64,000 nucleotides of DNA from Phallus indusiatus (GCA_027605045.1 JAQFWX010000005.1:682001-746000), one strand, 5' to 3'. Positions 34,836 through 47,314 are shown, numbered from the stretch's first letter. Made by a program: numbers and translations. The notes: generated by a model not told the origin, from the letters alone.

Positions 34836-35652
34836 CGAGGTTTTCAGCGATCTTGATCAATAAATTAGAGCTTTCGGTGTCAGACTGGATGTATCAATAA
34901 CAGTGCGTCCTAATACTTTAAATTGCATAGATGATCGATCCAATCCATGGAATTGGATCTATCAACCCGCAATGCGGCTCTATCTACATTCGGTCCGATG
35001 GCTCTATCCATGCTGGCTCCATCTTGTAGATGGAGCACTTAGGACTCAGTAAATAATAGACTGAAGCAAAATAAAGGGGGAAAGTAACTGTTATTGTAAG
35101 AGTAAACTACTGAGTATATATACTGAGAGACTAGTCCATGGACCTAAGAACTAAATGCCCTGGACTCTAGTTAAGGCTGTCCACAGAGGGAAGACCTGTC
35201 CAACTTGTCCTAGATAACTATTGTACTACAGTACTAATAGAGCAATAAAACAGCTTAAATCCGCGCCTTGGAGTCGTGGGCCTACTTGATCCTAGGCCTA
35301 AAAACCTTGACAAAGAAGAGTGATCCATCATTTTCTTGACAAATTGGCCTTTGAATACTATGATCTATCTAGAGCCCAATTGCTATTGATCTATCTATGT
35401 GGATCTATCTTCGTGGATGTATCAACACAACTTCAAAAAACAGTTATTGAGAGATTGATCTATCTTTGTGGATCTATCAACATGGATCTATCAACACAAC
35501 ATTAAAGAACAATTATTGAGAGACAAATTATTATTGATCTATCTATGTGGATCTATTGACAAACATTATTTAGACAGGTAAGGCCTCATGTTTATCCATC
35601 ATCCTTGTCACCAGATGCTCTTCAGGATAAATCACCATCGCTTTTACAGGTG
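34836..35652. mobile_element. 817-bp non-coding inserted element with 7-bp target duplication
   Basis: Flanked by GATATCT at 34829-34835 and 35653-35659, one copy being native to the RING exon. The two ends are weak inverted repeats: at the same distance from each border both strands read AGCGAT, two bases, TGAT, two bases, AT. The interior codes for nothing and carries tandem GATCTATC-rich repeats. It behaves like a non-autonomous DNA element (hAT-like elements make 8-bp duplications), but the class is unassigned. Confidence 0.6.
35387..35565. repeat. Tandem repeat of about 70-80 bp, 2.4 copies
   Basis: Units beginning TGATCTATCTWTGTGGATCTAT start at 35387, 35456 and 35535 and share the segment ATCAACACAAC with a following TTATTGAGAGA. 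The third copy is partial. The repeat lies within the inserted element. Confidence 0.75.
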
Positions 35653-36335
35653 GATATCTTCGGTAATTGTGCATAAAGTTTCGCAAATAGGACACGATAG
35701 TCGCGTCGAAAGCCACTTTGTTGCCAACGTAAAAAAAATTTTAGTACTTTTGGAAAGTCGTGTGATGCATTTTGCAGCGTTTCCTCACATTAGTTATGTG
35801 CGTATGACAAAACAAATGGCCACATCTCGTTACGCAGGGATCTACCGCCGTTTCTAAACTGTTGTTTCCGATTAGGAAAAAGTCATTGAAAGTGTCTGCA
35901 CATGTAGGGACTGCACACACCAGATTCCGCAATCCCAGGTGTTCTCTATGTCGTCATTAACTTCGTTCAATTTGCTTCTATCTAGAGAAGCAAAATGTCG
36001 TCGAATGGCGTTTAGCTTTAAATCGGGTACTTTTCTTTTCCATGGACTAGGGCTAGTTGGGGTGAGAAATCCTTCTGGCTCGTCCAAGTCGCGTGTGTTC
36101 GGGCCGTCCCTATTTTCCTTTCGAAATGCATCGGAGTCCGTGATAATTTTCGTAAGTCTTGGTGTCATAGAGTGTAAGATACAAACAGGGTATTAAAGAG
36201 AAAGGAGATATAAACCAAAGTAAACGAACTTGAAAATCGGTCGATTTCACCGCCAAAAATGAGATTGAGTAAGCAAGATTATCTAAGGTAGGCCGTACAG
36301 TACTAACTACTAACATGTATATACAAAAAACGATA

Positions 36336-37594
36336 TTAGTTTAGATACAAATCTTTCTCGATATATTCGACTAGCATACCACTAAGCACAATAACGCCGA
36401 GATGTTTGCTGTTTAAGTCAAAACAGGTGATGCAGCTGACAGGGTCTTCTAGATTGAGCGTTATGTATTGCCATGTCAGATATGCGGCCGTTCCGCCGAC
36501 AGTTAGGATGTAATACATGAGACGGCTGTTGGACCAGATACCTGCGAACAGGAGAGAGGTGACGAACCCCGCACAAAAGACCGAAAGCAGCAAGCGAGTG
36601 ATTTTGTTGAGGAGGAATGCGTTGGGATTCATATCGGTCTTGAAAGCGTATTTGCGATCTTGGACTAGAAGTATGGTGTCGTAGTACATAGTCCAGCTGA
36701 GAATAGAGATGTTTTAAAAGATGATAATAAGCGAATAAGAGCGAACGTGTCATACCACCAACTGCCGAAGAGCAAAACGCTTAAAAGAACAACGTCGATC
36801 TGGCCTACGTTATTCACCCAGGCAACTATGATCCCCCAATTCATCCCAAGACCTAAAGTGCAGCGTTATATTGATGTATTCTGATGAATGATATTTCACT
36901 TACCAACCCACATTTGCGACCAGCGGGTAATTCGTTTCATATAGGGATAAATTGGCAGGATTATCAAGAGTTCAACAAGAGCCAATTTGGCACTAAATTT
37001 GGTTCAGAAAAGGTCAACTCCGACGAGAAAGTAAAAAGATTTTCATACGCTGACTCGTCCAATAATGTTAAAAGTGAGAAAATTATGATGTATTGACAAA
37101 GGAAGAAAATGATGGCGGTGGAGAGCGACATGGCACCTGAAGGTAGCGGTCTTCGTTTTGTTCTTTCTGTGCCCGTTAAATGAAGAGTATGGAAGGAAGG
37201 ACATATGGACCTACCGAATTTGGCATCAAAATCTTTGTCAATTATATCATTCCATGTACACCCAGCACTATGGACAATCAAACTTCCTAAGAAGTATAGT
37301 GAGAGCTGGCGAACAAGAGTCGAAGGTTCAATATGTTTCTGATAAGTAGACAACAGCGTTCCCCAGGCTATAAAAAATAAGTGAAGAATGATAAGGCTTT
37401 TTTAAATTGAAACGCCAGAAGAATGCAATTTTACCGTATGGCCAAAACATCAACAAAGGTCCCGTTACCATGTTAATTCTTGAAATTTGAATGAAGGGCC
37501 TCCACCACGGGTGCGGCCTCGAGTTTGAGTCAATCTTGTTACTGGTTTTGAGAGCATGATGACCATTATTGTCTGGGAAGGGTCGTTGGGCCAT
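36336..37594 (-). CDS. UbiA-family prenyltransferase (COQ2-like)
   Basis: Membrane enzyme family that attaches polyprenyl chains to aromatic acids. Start MAQRPFPDNNGHHALK at 37594; the N-terminus is short and no mitochondrial presequence is evident. RINMVTGPLLMFWPY begins the first helix. The first Asp motif is intact (CTWNDIIDKDFDAKF, then ERTKRRPLPSGAMS). In the second motif relatives read YDTIYACQDRKDDxxxGxKS, while this gene reads YDTILLVQDRKYAFKTDMN, so two acidic residues and the glycine are lost. The C-terminal half, VGGTAAYLTWQYITLNLEDP and HLGVIVLSGMLVEYI, resembles fungal meroterpenoid UbiA enzymes as much as true COQ2. No polyketide synthase or other pathway gene is nearby. Confidence 0.8.
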
Positions 37595-38168
37595 GCCCCC
37601 GTAAGTCAAGGGAAGTCAGAGCGTTCGGCTTGTGAAGAGATAAGGAGATATTTATGAGCCACGAGTTTTGAGATTGTCAGATTTATTGAAAGTTTAAGAA
37701 CATGCTGTTTTGGTACGGAACAATTGAGAGGTTACGCCACGTTGAGACACCGCCGACTCGCTCGCACTTTTTGAGCGCGCGTCATGATTAAAGCTCTTCC
37801 AAAAGTATCCCTGAATGATTTACCCCAGAATTTTCTATTGCACTCATTATGCTCTTGCAGTTACGATTAGATATAATTAGATTAGCGGTTATGACAGGGG
37901 TTCCACGACAGGTAAATTGCCAACCGGTTAAACTTGAACACCGATAACCACGAATTACAAGCTGGCACTGGCCTAGTGCCCACTAAATTGCAATGACTCA
38001 GTTGTGTCTTGGTGCATTCAGTAGAAAGGTCAAATGATGGCCCAAAATGTGCACCATCGGACATTATTTTCACGAGAGACTTTTTCTTGCAATTTGCTGC
38101 TGTGTGACTTCGATAATGCATTATGCCTGTCACGCACTTTCGGTTTTCGGTCGTCAATCCGAGCACAG

Positions 38169-41100
38169 ATGAGGAGCTTAAGCCCTCTATATACAGACCT
38201 GACATACCTACCAGATGCACTGGACAAAGAATCGATTACAACTTTAAGTATCGATACTGATACAGGCAAAACTTATGCGGTCTCAGAATCCACCAGTGAT
38301 GGAGATGTCAATATTCAGATTTGGACGGTGGACGCGAACGAAGAAAACCACATGGTGAGACGTTTGTCAAAATTAAATAGAAATCTTTTAGTTATTTGAC
38401 TGTGATGATTAAGATCCCCTTGCAAGATATCGTTATTCCTGCAGCTGGTTCTACAACTCCTCAAGTGGTTTCTTGCTCCATCATACCTGACACGCGCACT
38501 TTATGTTTGATTGCAGCATCTGGAGATATAGCGATAGCTCCTTTGGGATATGATGTGCTTCCATCATTGGATATCGTAGGCACAGTCTCGCCGGGACCCG
38601 TCCAAGCTGCAGCATTCTCCCCGGACTACTTTCGACTGGCAATAATCACATCTACTTCCACTCCAACTCTGATCCTTATGGATCCAATATCGTTTGAAGT
38701 CCTTTCTTCCGCGCCCATTATTACCTCTGATTTTGGTGAAGAGGTTCCCATAAATGTTGGTTGGGGTTCGAAGACTACACAGTTTCACGGCAGTCTAGGT
38801 AAACAAGCAGCCAAAGAATCCACCGTTCCCAGCCGTTCCACAACAACACCTGATGATGATCTGAGACCACGAATTTCATGGAGAGGAGATGCTAAATATT
38901 TCAGCGTTTCTTTGCTTCAAGATGGTCGACGGGTTCTCCGGGTATTCGACCATCAAGCTAGGTTACAAAGCACTGCCGAAAATGTAGCCGGCCTCGAACA
39001 TCCATTGGCCTGGAGGCCCAATGGTTCACTAATCGCCAGCACCCAACGCTTTGGTAACGTTCCGAATTCCAATGCGGATGAAAATTGGGCTTTAGAAAAG
39101 GGGCAGGATGGGAGACACGATGTTGTTTTTTTTGAGCGCAATGGACTTCGTCACGGGGAGTTTCGCTTGCGAGAATCAAATTTAACTCCAAAGGAATCAT
39201 CCTTACGGTGTTGGGCATATCGTGTACACGATCTAGGTTGGAATGCTGACTCCTCTATCCTGAGCGTTTGGATCGAGCGCGACGACCAAGACTTTAGCAA
39301 GCATCCTACCATTTCTTTCTTCCAGTGCACGGCTAACCATTAAGCAGTTCAATTATGGACGACAGGGAATTATCATTGGTACCTCAAGTTGGAGATGCCA
39401 GCACCAGGAAAATATAAACGTTTTACAGCAATGTTATGGCATCCTGAAGATCCATTTAGACTCCTATGTTCAACCAAAGGTACTTTTATTTCCTTTATAG
39501 CACCTTTTTTTCTGAACTAGATCGTAGATCTCGTCATGGACTCCAGTTTTCTGACATATACCATATCTTCTTTGAATCTTCCACCTTATGATACTGGTCT
39601 TGTGACCGTTGTAGACGGAGGTAACTCGTCCTTAGTTGGCCTTGAAAATGCTATCTTATGCTGAAATTATCAATTCTCAGATAGCTTGCTTTTAACACCC
39701 TTTCGCACTCAGAACGTACCCCCACCTATGTCTTCCTATCAGCTTTCTCTTTCTTCACCCAGTGACATGTCGCCACCTCCTGTTAATGTAGCATTCTTCA
39801 CGGATGAATATCCGTCTACAACAGAAATCATGGCCTGCCTATTCGCTGACGGTACTATTAGGCTATGGCGTATAGGCACGATTGTCGATAAAAAGCTTGG
39901 AAAACGTGATCCCCTGTCCATCGCAGAATTGTGGAGGGACTCTATCCGTGTTTCCCTGCCGAGACAGGTCAGACTGGCGTCATATTCATCCGGGTGGACA
40001 ATTGCCGTCGTACACGATGAGAACGGACAAGATAAATTGACTTGCAAACGTCTAGTTTGGCAAGGCGATCAATTGGTCACAGAGAAAGAGTGGCATGCTA
40101 AGCCTCCTAGTCGAAGGGGGAGACTGCTGGATAGCGGTTCTACCCTTTTGTGGCAGACGAAGGAAGGGTCTCTTTTCGAAGGCAAGAACTTTCTTTTCAT
40201 CTTTTGTGCTTCTTGTTGACGCCTTCAAAAGTGGAAGATGGTACTTTTTCTCCTGTTGGCTCCTTCTCGGAATTCTGCCCTATTGCACTGGAGGTGAAAA
40301 TACCTTCGACGAACTCGGTTCGCCTTTTCGTTGGTCAAACTTCTTCAAAATTGATAGCTACGGCAAATTTATCCGACGTCAAAAGCTTCATTTTGTCACG
40401 ATCTTGTACATCTTTCACTTTGGCCGGCTCTTATCTGGTCTGGACGGCAACATCTCCCGCTCACGAAGCTCACTTTTGTAGGCTTGACGTCCTACTTGAT
40501 TTGCTTTCCAACTCAGAATCTCCCGCTGCCGATGCCGAAATTTTGAAATCGCTTGAAACAAGGCGTATTGAACGGGGTGCACGTATTGTCACGTCCGTAC
40601 CTAGCGAACCAAGCTTGGTTTTACAGATGCCTCGTGGAAATTTAGAGATAATTATGCCCCGACCTCTGGTTATTGAGCAGGTCAAAATAGATGTCAGAAA
40701 GTATACAAACTAATTTATTCGGAGAAATTCGTCAAGTCTGACAATGTTTAGTCAGAATTATCGATCGGCGTTTCTTGCTTGTCGCAAGCATCGAGTTGAT
40801 CTGAACCTCCTTGTTGAGGTTTCCCCTGAAACGTTTTCTGACAATATTCCGAAGTTCGTCCAGCAACTCGAAGACGAGGATTACATCAATCTTTTCCTTA
40901 CAGGTTTAAGGTAAACCTTTCCAGATGCGATTATGTCGGCTGAAGAAATGACCTTTTCGTCAGTCGTTCAGACTTATCCGCAGAGTTGATCAATTCTCTT
41001 TGCGATAAAATTAAAGAAGAACTTGAACGTACAAATATCCAAAAATACGTCAATTCAATTTTGACAGCGTATATTGTGAAAAAGCCGTCAAACTACGAAG

Positions 41101-42952
41101 CGGGCTTATCCTTGCTCCTCAAGCTTCGTGGTAGGCCCTAATTCACTATTCATTCCCCCTTGATCGTTCTAATTGGACTCTGAAGAAAATCATCCTGATC
41201 TCGTTGAAGATGCGGTGAAATACATTGTGTTTTTGGTCGACGTAGATAAATTGTTCGATACCGCACTTGGGATGTATGACTTTTCGTTGGTACTGCTAGT
41301 TGCGCAACATTCCAAAAAGGTGAGTTCTCTCGAAAATGTAATGAAAAATTTTCAGAATTCGAAGATAGGACCCTCGAGAATACCTTCCCTTTTTACGATC
41401 ATTACATTCCCTTCCAGCTCCATATCAATATTTCAAAATTGATGATCATTTGAAACGCTATACAAAGGCGCTAGGTCATCTTCAAATGTCAGGATTCGAG
41501 CATTTTGAGGAGGCCAAAAAGTACATTGAAAAGCATTCTCTCTATCGAGATGCGCTAGATTTTTGGAGGGATAATAAAGACCAATTTCAGGTGAGCATTT
41601 CCTCATTGCTTTCTTGTCTGTCTGATCATCAGTGAAGGTTATATTGGAATTATACGGGGATTACCTTTTTGATCGACGTGAATTTAAAGAGGCTGCTTTC
41701 GGTGCGTTTAGAAATTCACACCCCGATAATCTAGATTTTTTGACCGAATTTAAGCTTTCTCAAATTCTGCGAACAAAAGGAAGGCTATGGTGGCTTTTGA
41801 AAAAGCTTTAGAGTGGCAAGAACTTTTCGATATCGCATATACCCTGAACCTAGATAAAGAGGAAATTACTTCTATAGCCTACCGTATAACAGGTAGTAAC
41901 ACTTTCATTAAATTTGATTTGGAATTCATATGGAAATGCTTTTTAGACGACTTGTCAACTAAGCAGAGACATTCAGAAGCGGCTCGTATTTTTCTGGATT
42001 ACATTAAAGATGTCGACGAGGCGGTATCTTGTTTGATTAGAGGATCTGCTTGGTCGGAAGCTCGTCGAATAGTGCGTAATTATTTCTATTCTTTTCAAAA
42101 TTTAAATTTTCGTTTTGTTTAGATTTCTCTCAATAACAGACGGGATCTAATAGACTCTCTCTTTGCACCGGGGACTCTCGAGGCTCAATCCTCCATTAGG
42201 GACGAGATTGCAGATATTCGAGATCTGCTTGAGAAACAAATTCAGCGATTGAATTATTTATCAGACAGACGCACAAATGAGCCCGGTTATTTTCCTTTTT
42301 CTCTTCTTTTGTGTTAAAACATATTAAACGGAACTTTAGCATTCTATTTTGGCGACGAGGACACGAACCTCGGTAATGTGGACGTCATGACAGATGTCTC
42401 CAATCCTGGGACGCTGTTTACGCGCTACACGGTCGCCCCGACAGCGTCCGATCGTTCCAAGTAGGTCGGTTTACGATTCAGTAAATTCTTTTCTAACTTA
42501 CTTGTTTTAGACGAACGTCGCGATCAAAACGCAAATTGGATCGCAAAGCTGGCCGAAAAGGCACTGTACAGGAAGAAGAATATTTGCTTCAAAGTCTCAC
42601 GAAATTGATTTCTCGATTAGAGGCTGTAGAAGGTCAGTTTTTCCTTAACGAAAGCTACCGGGAGGTCTTAATTGTTTTAGGTGATGCGAGAGCGCTACTT
42701 CCACATCTGCTTCAGTTGGACAAGGAGCATGTCGACGCCGCCGTGTCATTACAACAAGAAATCTTGGACCTTGAGAAAGCATTAAAAACTGACATTGATC
42801 AAGTTTGGGCAGTAAGAGAAGAAGTGACAATTCCCATCAATTACTTGGAAGGAACGGCCGGCGGAACTATCAAGCTGCTTGAGAAAATACCAAAACCTAT
42901 TGTATCAGATACGCGGTGGAAAGTATCCTGGCTTGAATCGTCTTCCGTATAA
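38169..42952 (+). CDS. ELP1: Elongator complex scaffold subunit 1
   Basis: Largest Elongator subunit, scaffold for wobble-uridine (U34) tRNA modification in the cytoplasm. It begins MRSLSPLYTDLTYLP. The N-terminal beta-propellers include SFGGHEV-like equivalents such as ISWRGDAKYFSVSLL, FFERNGLRHGEF, DLGWNADSSILSVWIE and VQLWTTGNYHWYLKLEM. The helical C-terminal half includes DPREYLPFLRSLHSLPAPYQ, FKIDDHLKRYTKALGHL, a basic RTSRSKRKLDRKAGRKG stretch (tRNA contact region) and ends VSWLESSSV. Early exons are 38169-38354, 38414-39296, 39345-39479 and 39528 onward. Two introns start with GC: 39297-39344 (A|GCAAGC) and 40182-40231 (G|GCAAGA); no GT alternative keeps the conserved frame. It is divergent from the UbiA gene, with 574 bp between starts. 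Confidence 0.95.
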
Positions 42953-45599
42953 CAGGACCATACTCGCTCTTTTAACAAAAAACATGGCGGACCAGACAAA
43001 TTTTCAGAGCTGCGAAAATTAATACTATGTATAATTACATTCGAGTCCCCGGACCGCAGGAAATCACTACTAAACTTAGATATCGCTTTCTCAATTATAC
43101 CTGCATTCAAGTTAATCACTCCCGAGACTAAGGCCCATGGGAAGTCGTCGCGACCTTGTAAACGAGGCTGGATCGTGGATGAACCAGTCACTTCAGTGTA
43201 AAACCAGTCACAGAAATCTATGTTCCATCATACAATTAGATAGGTGTATTTACCCTTAATCTTGGCGGTGAAGTTGCTCAATCGCATGCACTCTTTGTTT
43301 TATGTACAACTTCAGCTATGGATCTGTTCGGCGAGAGGTCTTGGCAATCATGATAATTTCCTTGGTTTGTACGGTCAAGAGCCCCGATGTTTTTTAGGGC
43401 TGATTATGATTTATTCAGATAAGAGAAGCGTCCATGTGCAACACAGGTGTTGGTGGTGACCAGTGGAGGCTAGTGCCAAGTGCAGCAGGCAAGGGGTGTT
43501 ACGATACGTGACAAGCTCGGCAAAACACCTTCACATCGATACTGCCTTTGTTAAACAGAAAACTTCCCAAATTGGCAAAGTGATTGGCTCTTTCAGTATC
43601 TTTTCGAGCTTATGCTAAGCTGCTAAGCCCAATGAGTTCCTGACTGGATGTCTGTCTTATCGGAAGGGCTAATTCACGATTCTCCCATTGTTTACTAAGA
43701 CGACGGCATAACTTAAGTATGATCCTATTTCTCAATGGCGTTTTCCGAATATGTACACCGATAAACTTCCCTGCTATCGCTCTTCAGTCATGCACGGCCG
43801 GATCTATCTCCGATATCGATGCACAGTACCTGCAGGTTTTACTTTATGTAACACGTACTAATGGACACGAGAAAGCAGGCTATCCACCACGTTAGCGTTC
43901 TCAGTACTCACATTGGTAAGTGAAATGCATTCGGGCGTTAGGTTCTCCGTGCTAGGAAAACTTCAATCTAATTTTCCGCAAAAGTCTATCCCTGTCTATC
44001 CCAACTTCGCTCAGTCATTGTACTTTCACGCCACTAGTGCCACGTTCACTCATTGGCCTTCATGACGACACAGCGATCTGAATCCAGAACCCTGAGTAGG
44101 CATGCAATGTTCTACGTTTGTTGAGGTCTCATCCCATGAGCCTGGCGGCTGTCTGTCAGGATGACTTATTCAAGTCGGTCTTGTCCGAATATGTAACAGT
44201 TGTGCTTACCACACTTTACGACAACATTACGCCGACAATCATGCTTCACTGGCTTCATTAATGGCGGTTCCTTCAACGAAGATGATGAGAAGAAAGTAAC
44301 CATTCAAAAGCTGTGGTGACTTGAATGTACTATGTATGACTGCGGGTCTGCGACTGGCTGCGACTCGGATTTTTCCGATCGGCGTCTTCCAGCATGTCGT
44401 CTTCTTTTCCTCTATGACATCTGTCAATTGAACTGAGCTGAGGGAAACCTATATCCCGCGAGTCAAGACAATCATGCAGTTGAAATGCTGCCGTAACTGT
44501 GCTGTCATACATGGATCTTTGCACATCTCTCAAAAACAAAACTCAATAGGGCTGAGTTGTTTTTCAGTTCTCCGTTTGTTCACAAATCAAGTTCCTATAT
44601 TTGAATGGAAAGCGGGAATGCCTGAAAGAATAGGCTGCGCCATGAACATTTGACAACTTGGCTTCGTGAACCAAGAAATATTCAGTCTGTTGCTCTCTCC
44701 AAAATCAGATTTACTGGTCGTATTTTATGTCGCATTACTTAACCCTTTTTTGTCGGCCAACAGTACTGCGGTAGAACATCAGGTCCGATGTAACGGGGCA
44801 GATATTTCGAATTCGAGATGGCATAGTGATGCTATTCAAAGCCCGTTCTATCAGATATATGTCGTCATATCGTCTCACCAGAAAGAACCCCGACCTTGTT
44901 TGAGAAGAAATACTCATGGCTCACTGGCATGTGATCCCACGTGCTCCAATTTATGTGCCTAATACCCCCACAATGATGGATATTCTGGTTATGGCGCCCC
45001 TTAGTTATTTGCAAAAATGACGCGATTGCTCCAAAAATTCGAAAGAACCATGGAAACCTCGTCGCTATTGTTTAACAACAATAACGGCTCGAGATAATTC
45101 GCGAGGCGAGCGAGCGACTCGGGAGTTCTATGATGGCCACACTGCTTCTCTAATTGCGTCGTACCAGTGCCCGAGATTCAATTGTGCTCCCTGTTCCCTA
45201 GATATGAACCCAGGGTTTGGATGGACGTCTTATTTTAAGTTAGACTTCATCGATTAATCCATCGATATGTTCGTATCGAGACAAAACAAATTCGGATCTG
45301 ACATCGCGTTTTCCGGCCATCTCAAGACTTAGCCACACAGCCATTATTCCTTTTTAATTGGCCTTTTCAAACTGCGATATTTCGGCGTCCCTATTATAGC
45401 ATTTTCAGAGATACGAATATCCATTGGCATCTCCAAATATCATTGATCTAATTGATGAAGCCTCGTCTAAATCAGATTGTCTCCATCCACAGTTATTGGT
45501 GGTACATTGCGAAGCCCTATTTTCCGGGTTCATAATTGACGTCTATGGTGGAGTGAACAGGAGTGGTGGACACGGTCTCGATAACGGATGACACTTAAA
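42953..45599. other. Intergenic, 2.6 kb, no gene seen
   Basis: Only short unrelated frames are present on both strands. The distal part leads into the CipC-like promoter. Confidence 0.5.
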
Positions 45600-45632
45600 G
45601 GATATAAATATATAATAAAATATATATACAGG
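45600..45632 (+). promoter_or_regulatory. AT-rich TATA region of CipC-like gene 1
   Basis: A run of TATAAATATATAATA followed by TATATATAC, about 80-110 bp before the start at 45710. Confidence 0.45.
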
Positions 45633-45709
45633 GCTATCGGTCTGCGATCTTTCATCCCTTGAATCTTTTCTTTCTCTTTCCGCCTTACTACTTCTCATAA
45701 CAATCAAAC

Positions 45710-46235
45710 ATGGGTTGGTTCGATAAATTTGACGGAGCAAGTGCTTCTGACACGGTTTGACACAAACTTCTTTTCGATTGAGGAGAATGCATTATATCGC
45801 TGACCTCCTCCTCTTAGGTTAACAGCTCTCCTAACAAAGGTAGTTTCAGTCACGAACTGATTGCTGCTGCTGCAACCTACGAAGCCGCGAAGGCCTATGA
45901 GAATCATGTCGCTAAAAATGGCCAGCCTCAAAGTCACGCGTAAGTCGTCTTTAGGATTCATGCATCCCGGTCGTCGTCTCTCAGAATTTGACTCCTTCGA
46001 TCGTTTCACAGAGAAGCCAAAGCAATGCTCGCTGCTTTAGCTGGCGGCGCAGTCGACAAGTTGATTGAAACCAAAGGGTAGGCTATCGGCTTACTTGATT
46101 TGCTGCTGGCGATCTCATGTTTCTTTTTCTTTTTCCCTCAGTCTTGACTTCATCGACAGACAGAAGGCCAAGCGCCATGCGGAAGTCCAAGTTGAAGAAC
46201 ATTTCGATGAGGAGACCTACCAAACTATTAACTAA
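45710..46235 (+). CDS. CipC-like (DUF3759) protein, copy 1
   Basis: Exons 45710-45754, 45818-45939, 46012-46077 and 46142-46235 give 108 residues. Starts MGWFDKFDG; the conserved core is SHELIAAAATYEAAKAYENH, then GQPQSHAEAKAMLAALAGG, and LDFIDRQKAKRHAEVQVEEH near the end. These are the marks of the CipC/DUF3759 family (concanamycin-induced protein C), small cytosolic proteins induced by stress or antibiotics in fungi, with unknown biochemical role. The intron phases are the same as in copy 2 at 46630, with which it forms a head-to-tail pair 394 bp apart. Confidence 0.9.
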
Positions 46236-46521
46236 AGGACGAAATTGTACTATTGTCATACGAAGAATAAATAGAAATGTTTTATTGTTGTAAAATATAT
46301 GCGCGTGCCCTGAAAAAAGTTCAGAGCGACATTCCTGATTTTTGTCCCTATCATAATTATCCAATAAATAGCAAATAAATAGTTATTATTTGGAATATTT
46401 CTTTTCGAGATACATTTTATATGTTTAACTGATTAATGATTAATGATTGTTGTCTGATCGATAAGATTATCTAACGACACCCTATTTTTAGTCGGAGATT
46501 TATGTCTCACCTCAAGAAGGT

Positions 46522-46529
46522 TATATAAA
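46522..46529 (+). promoter_or_regulatory. TATA box of CipC-like gene 2
   Basis: TATATAAA, about 100 bp before the start at 46630. Confidence 0.5.
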
Positions 46530-46629
46530 CGGTCAATTTGTCTCTTGGATCGATATCTCTCGTTCTCTAGTATCTCTCTCGTCTCCCAGATTCCTCAATA
46601 CCTATTCCTCAGCAAAGTTTTATAATAAC

Positions 46630-47146
46630 ATGGGTTGGTTTGATAGTGGCCATTCAGATTATTATGAGCAGGTCTGTATTAATGCGACCTTATTTTCTCC
46701 AACATTCATTCAACACCGTACTCGTTTCAGTATCAGGGTACACCACCCGAGAAACACAAGGCAGAGTTAAGTCACGAGCTCATCGCTGCCGCTGCTTCGT
46801 ACGAAGCCGCTAAAGCCTACGAAAATCATTGCGCTAAGAACGGACAGCCCGCAAGTCATGCGTACGTTACGACTCACCTTTTTAAATTTATCGTCTGAAA
46901 ACTGTTACCAACCACTCGCTGTTTGTAGTAAGGCAAAAGAGCTCTTAGCCGGTTTTGCCGGCGCCTTTATTGACCGTGAAGTAGAAACCAAAGGGTGTGT
47001 GAAGCCCGTGCATATATGTAACTATTTGACAACTGAACATTGCGTCTAGCCTCGACTTCCTCGACAGAGAAAAAGCCAAGCGTCATGCTACTGAGCACAT
47101 CGAGGAAAATTATACTGAAGATATCTACGTCAACAGCAATTACTAA
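46630..47146 (+). CDS. CipC-like (DUF3759) protein, copy 2
   Basis: Exons 46630-46671, 46731-46861, 46929-46994 and 47050-47146 give 111 residues starting MGWFDSGHSDYYEQYQ. The core ELIAAAASYEAAKAYENH and LDFLDREKAKRHATEHIEEN is close to copy 1. The N-terminal 20 residues and the acidic C-terminal tail differ most, and the last three exons have the same or nearly the same lengths. The two are tandem duplicates that have started to diverge. Separate TATA boxes suggest separate control. Confidence 0.9.
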
Positions 47147-47314
47147 ACACTATGTCGAATCCATTAGGTGTATTATACTAAATAAATAAGTGAATTGCAA
47201 TAAATTAGTCTGGCATAAACAAATACCAATTAATCTCGAATCGATACACATTGCACATAATGATATTTTTACATGTCCTTTCTTTTACACAACAGTTTCG
47301 AACAAGCAAGGCCA

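Larger units (their letters stand above)
34526..36168 (-). pseudogene. RING-finger E3 ligase gene split by an 817-bp insertion
   Basis: Minus-strand exons 36168-35931, 35858-35789 and one starting at 35715 encode a basic N-terminus and a complete RING: WDCGICLETAVDPCVTRCGH, LFCHTHITN, then LSTRLSCPICETLC. The frame then runs TITEDI and meets a TAA at 35646-35644. From 34828 the same frame resumes as MRVFEREQLSPLFTPF, with a Ser/Pro linker and a C-terminal membrane anchor ALRVLGLAILLAALLPGG, ending at 34526. Removing 34836-35652 plus one GATATCT copy joins the halves in perfect frame, and the join matches the intact paralogue at 61103-61980 (same exon-2 length, 70 nt). The product may be a soluble truncated RING. 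Alternatively the insert may be spliced out (GTAAAA at 35649, AG before 34811, in frame). Intact relatives resemble RNF5-type membrane-anchored ligases. Confidence 0.75.

Noticed and set aside
34893..35565. TGTATCAATA...TATTGACA as a nested LTR within the RING insertion
   Set aside because: The ends are partly inverted, but the flanking 5-mers do not match, so there is no target duplication at these borders.
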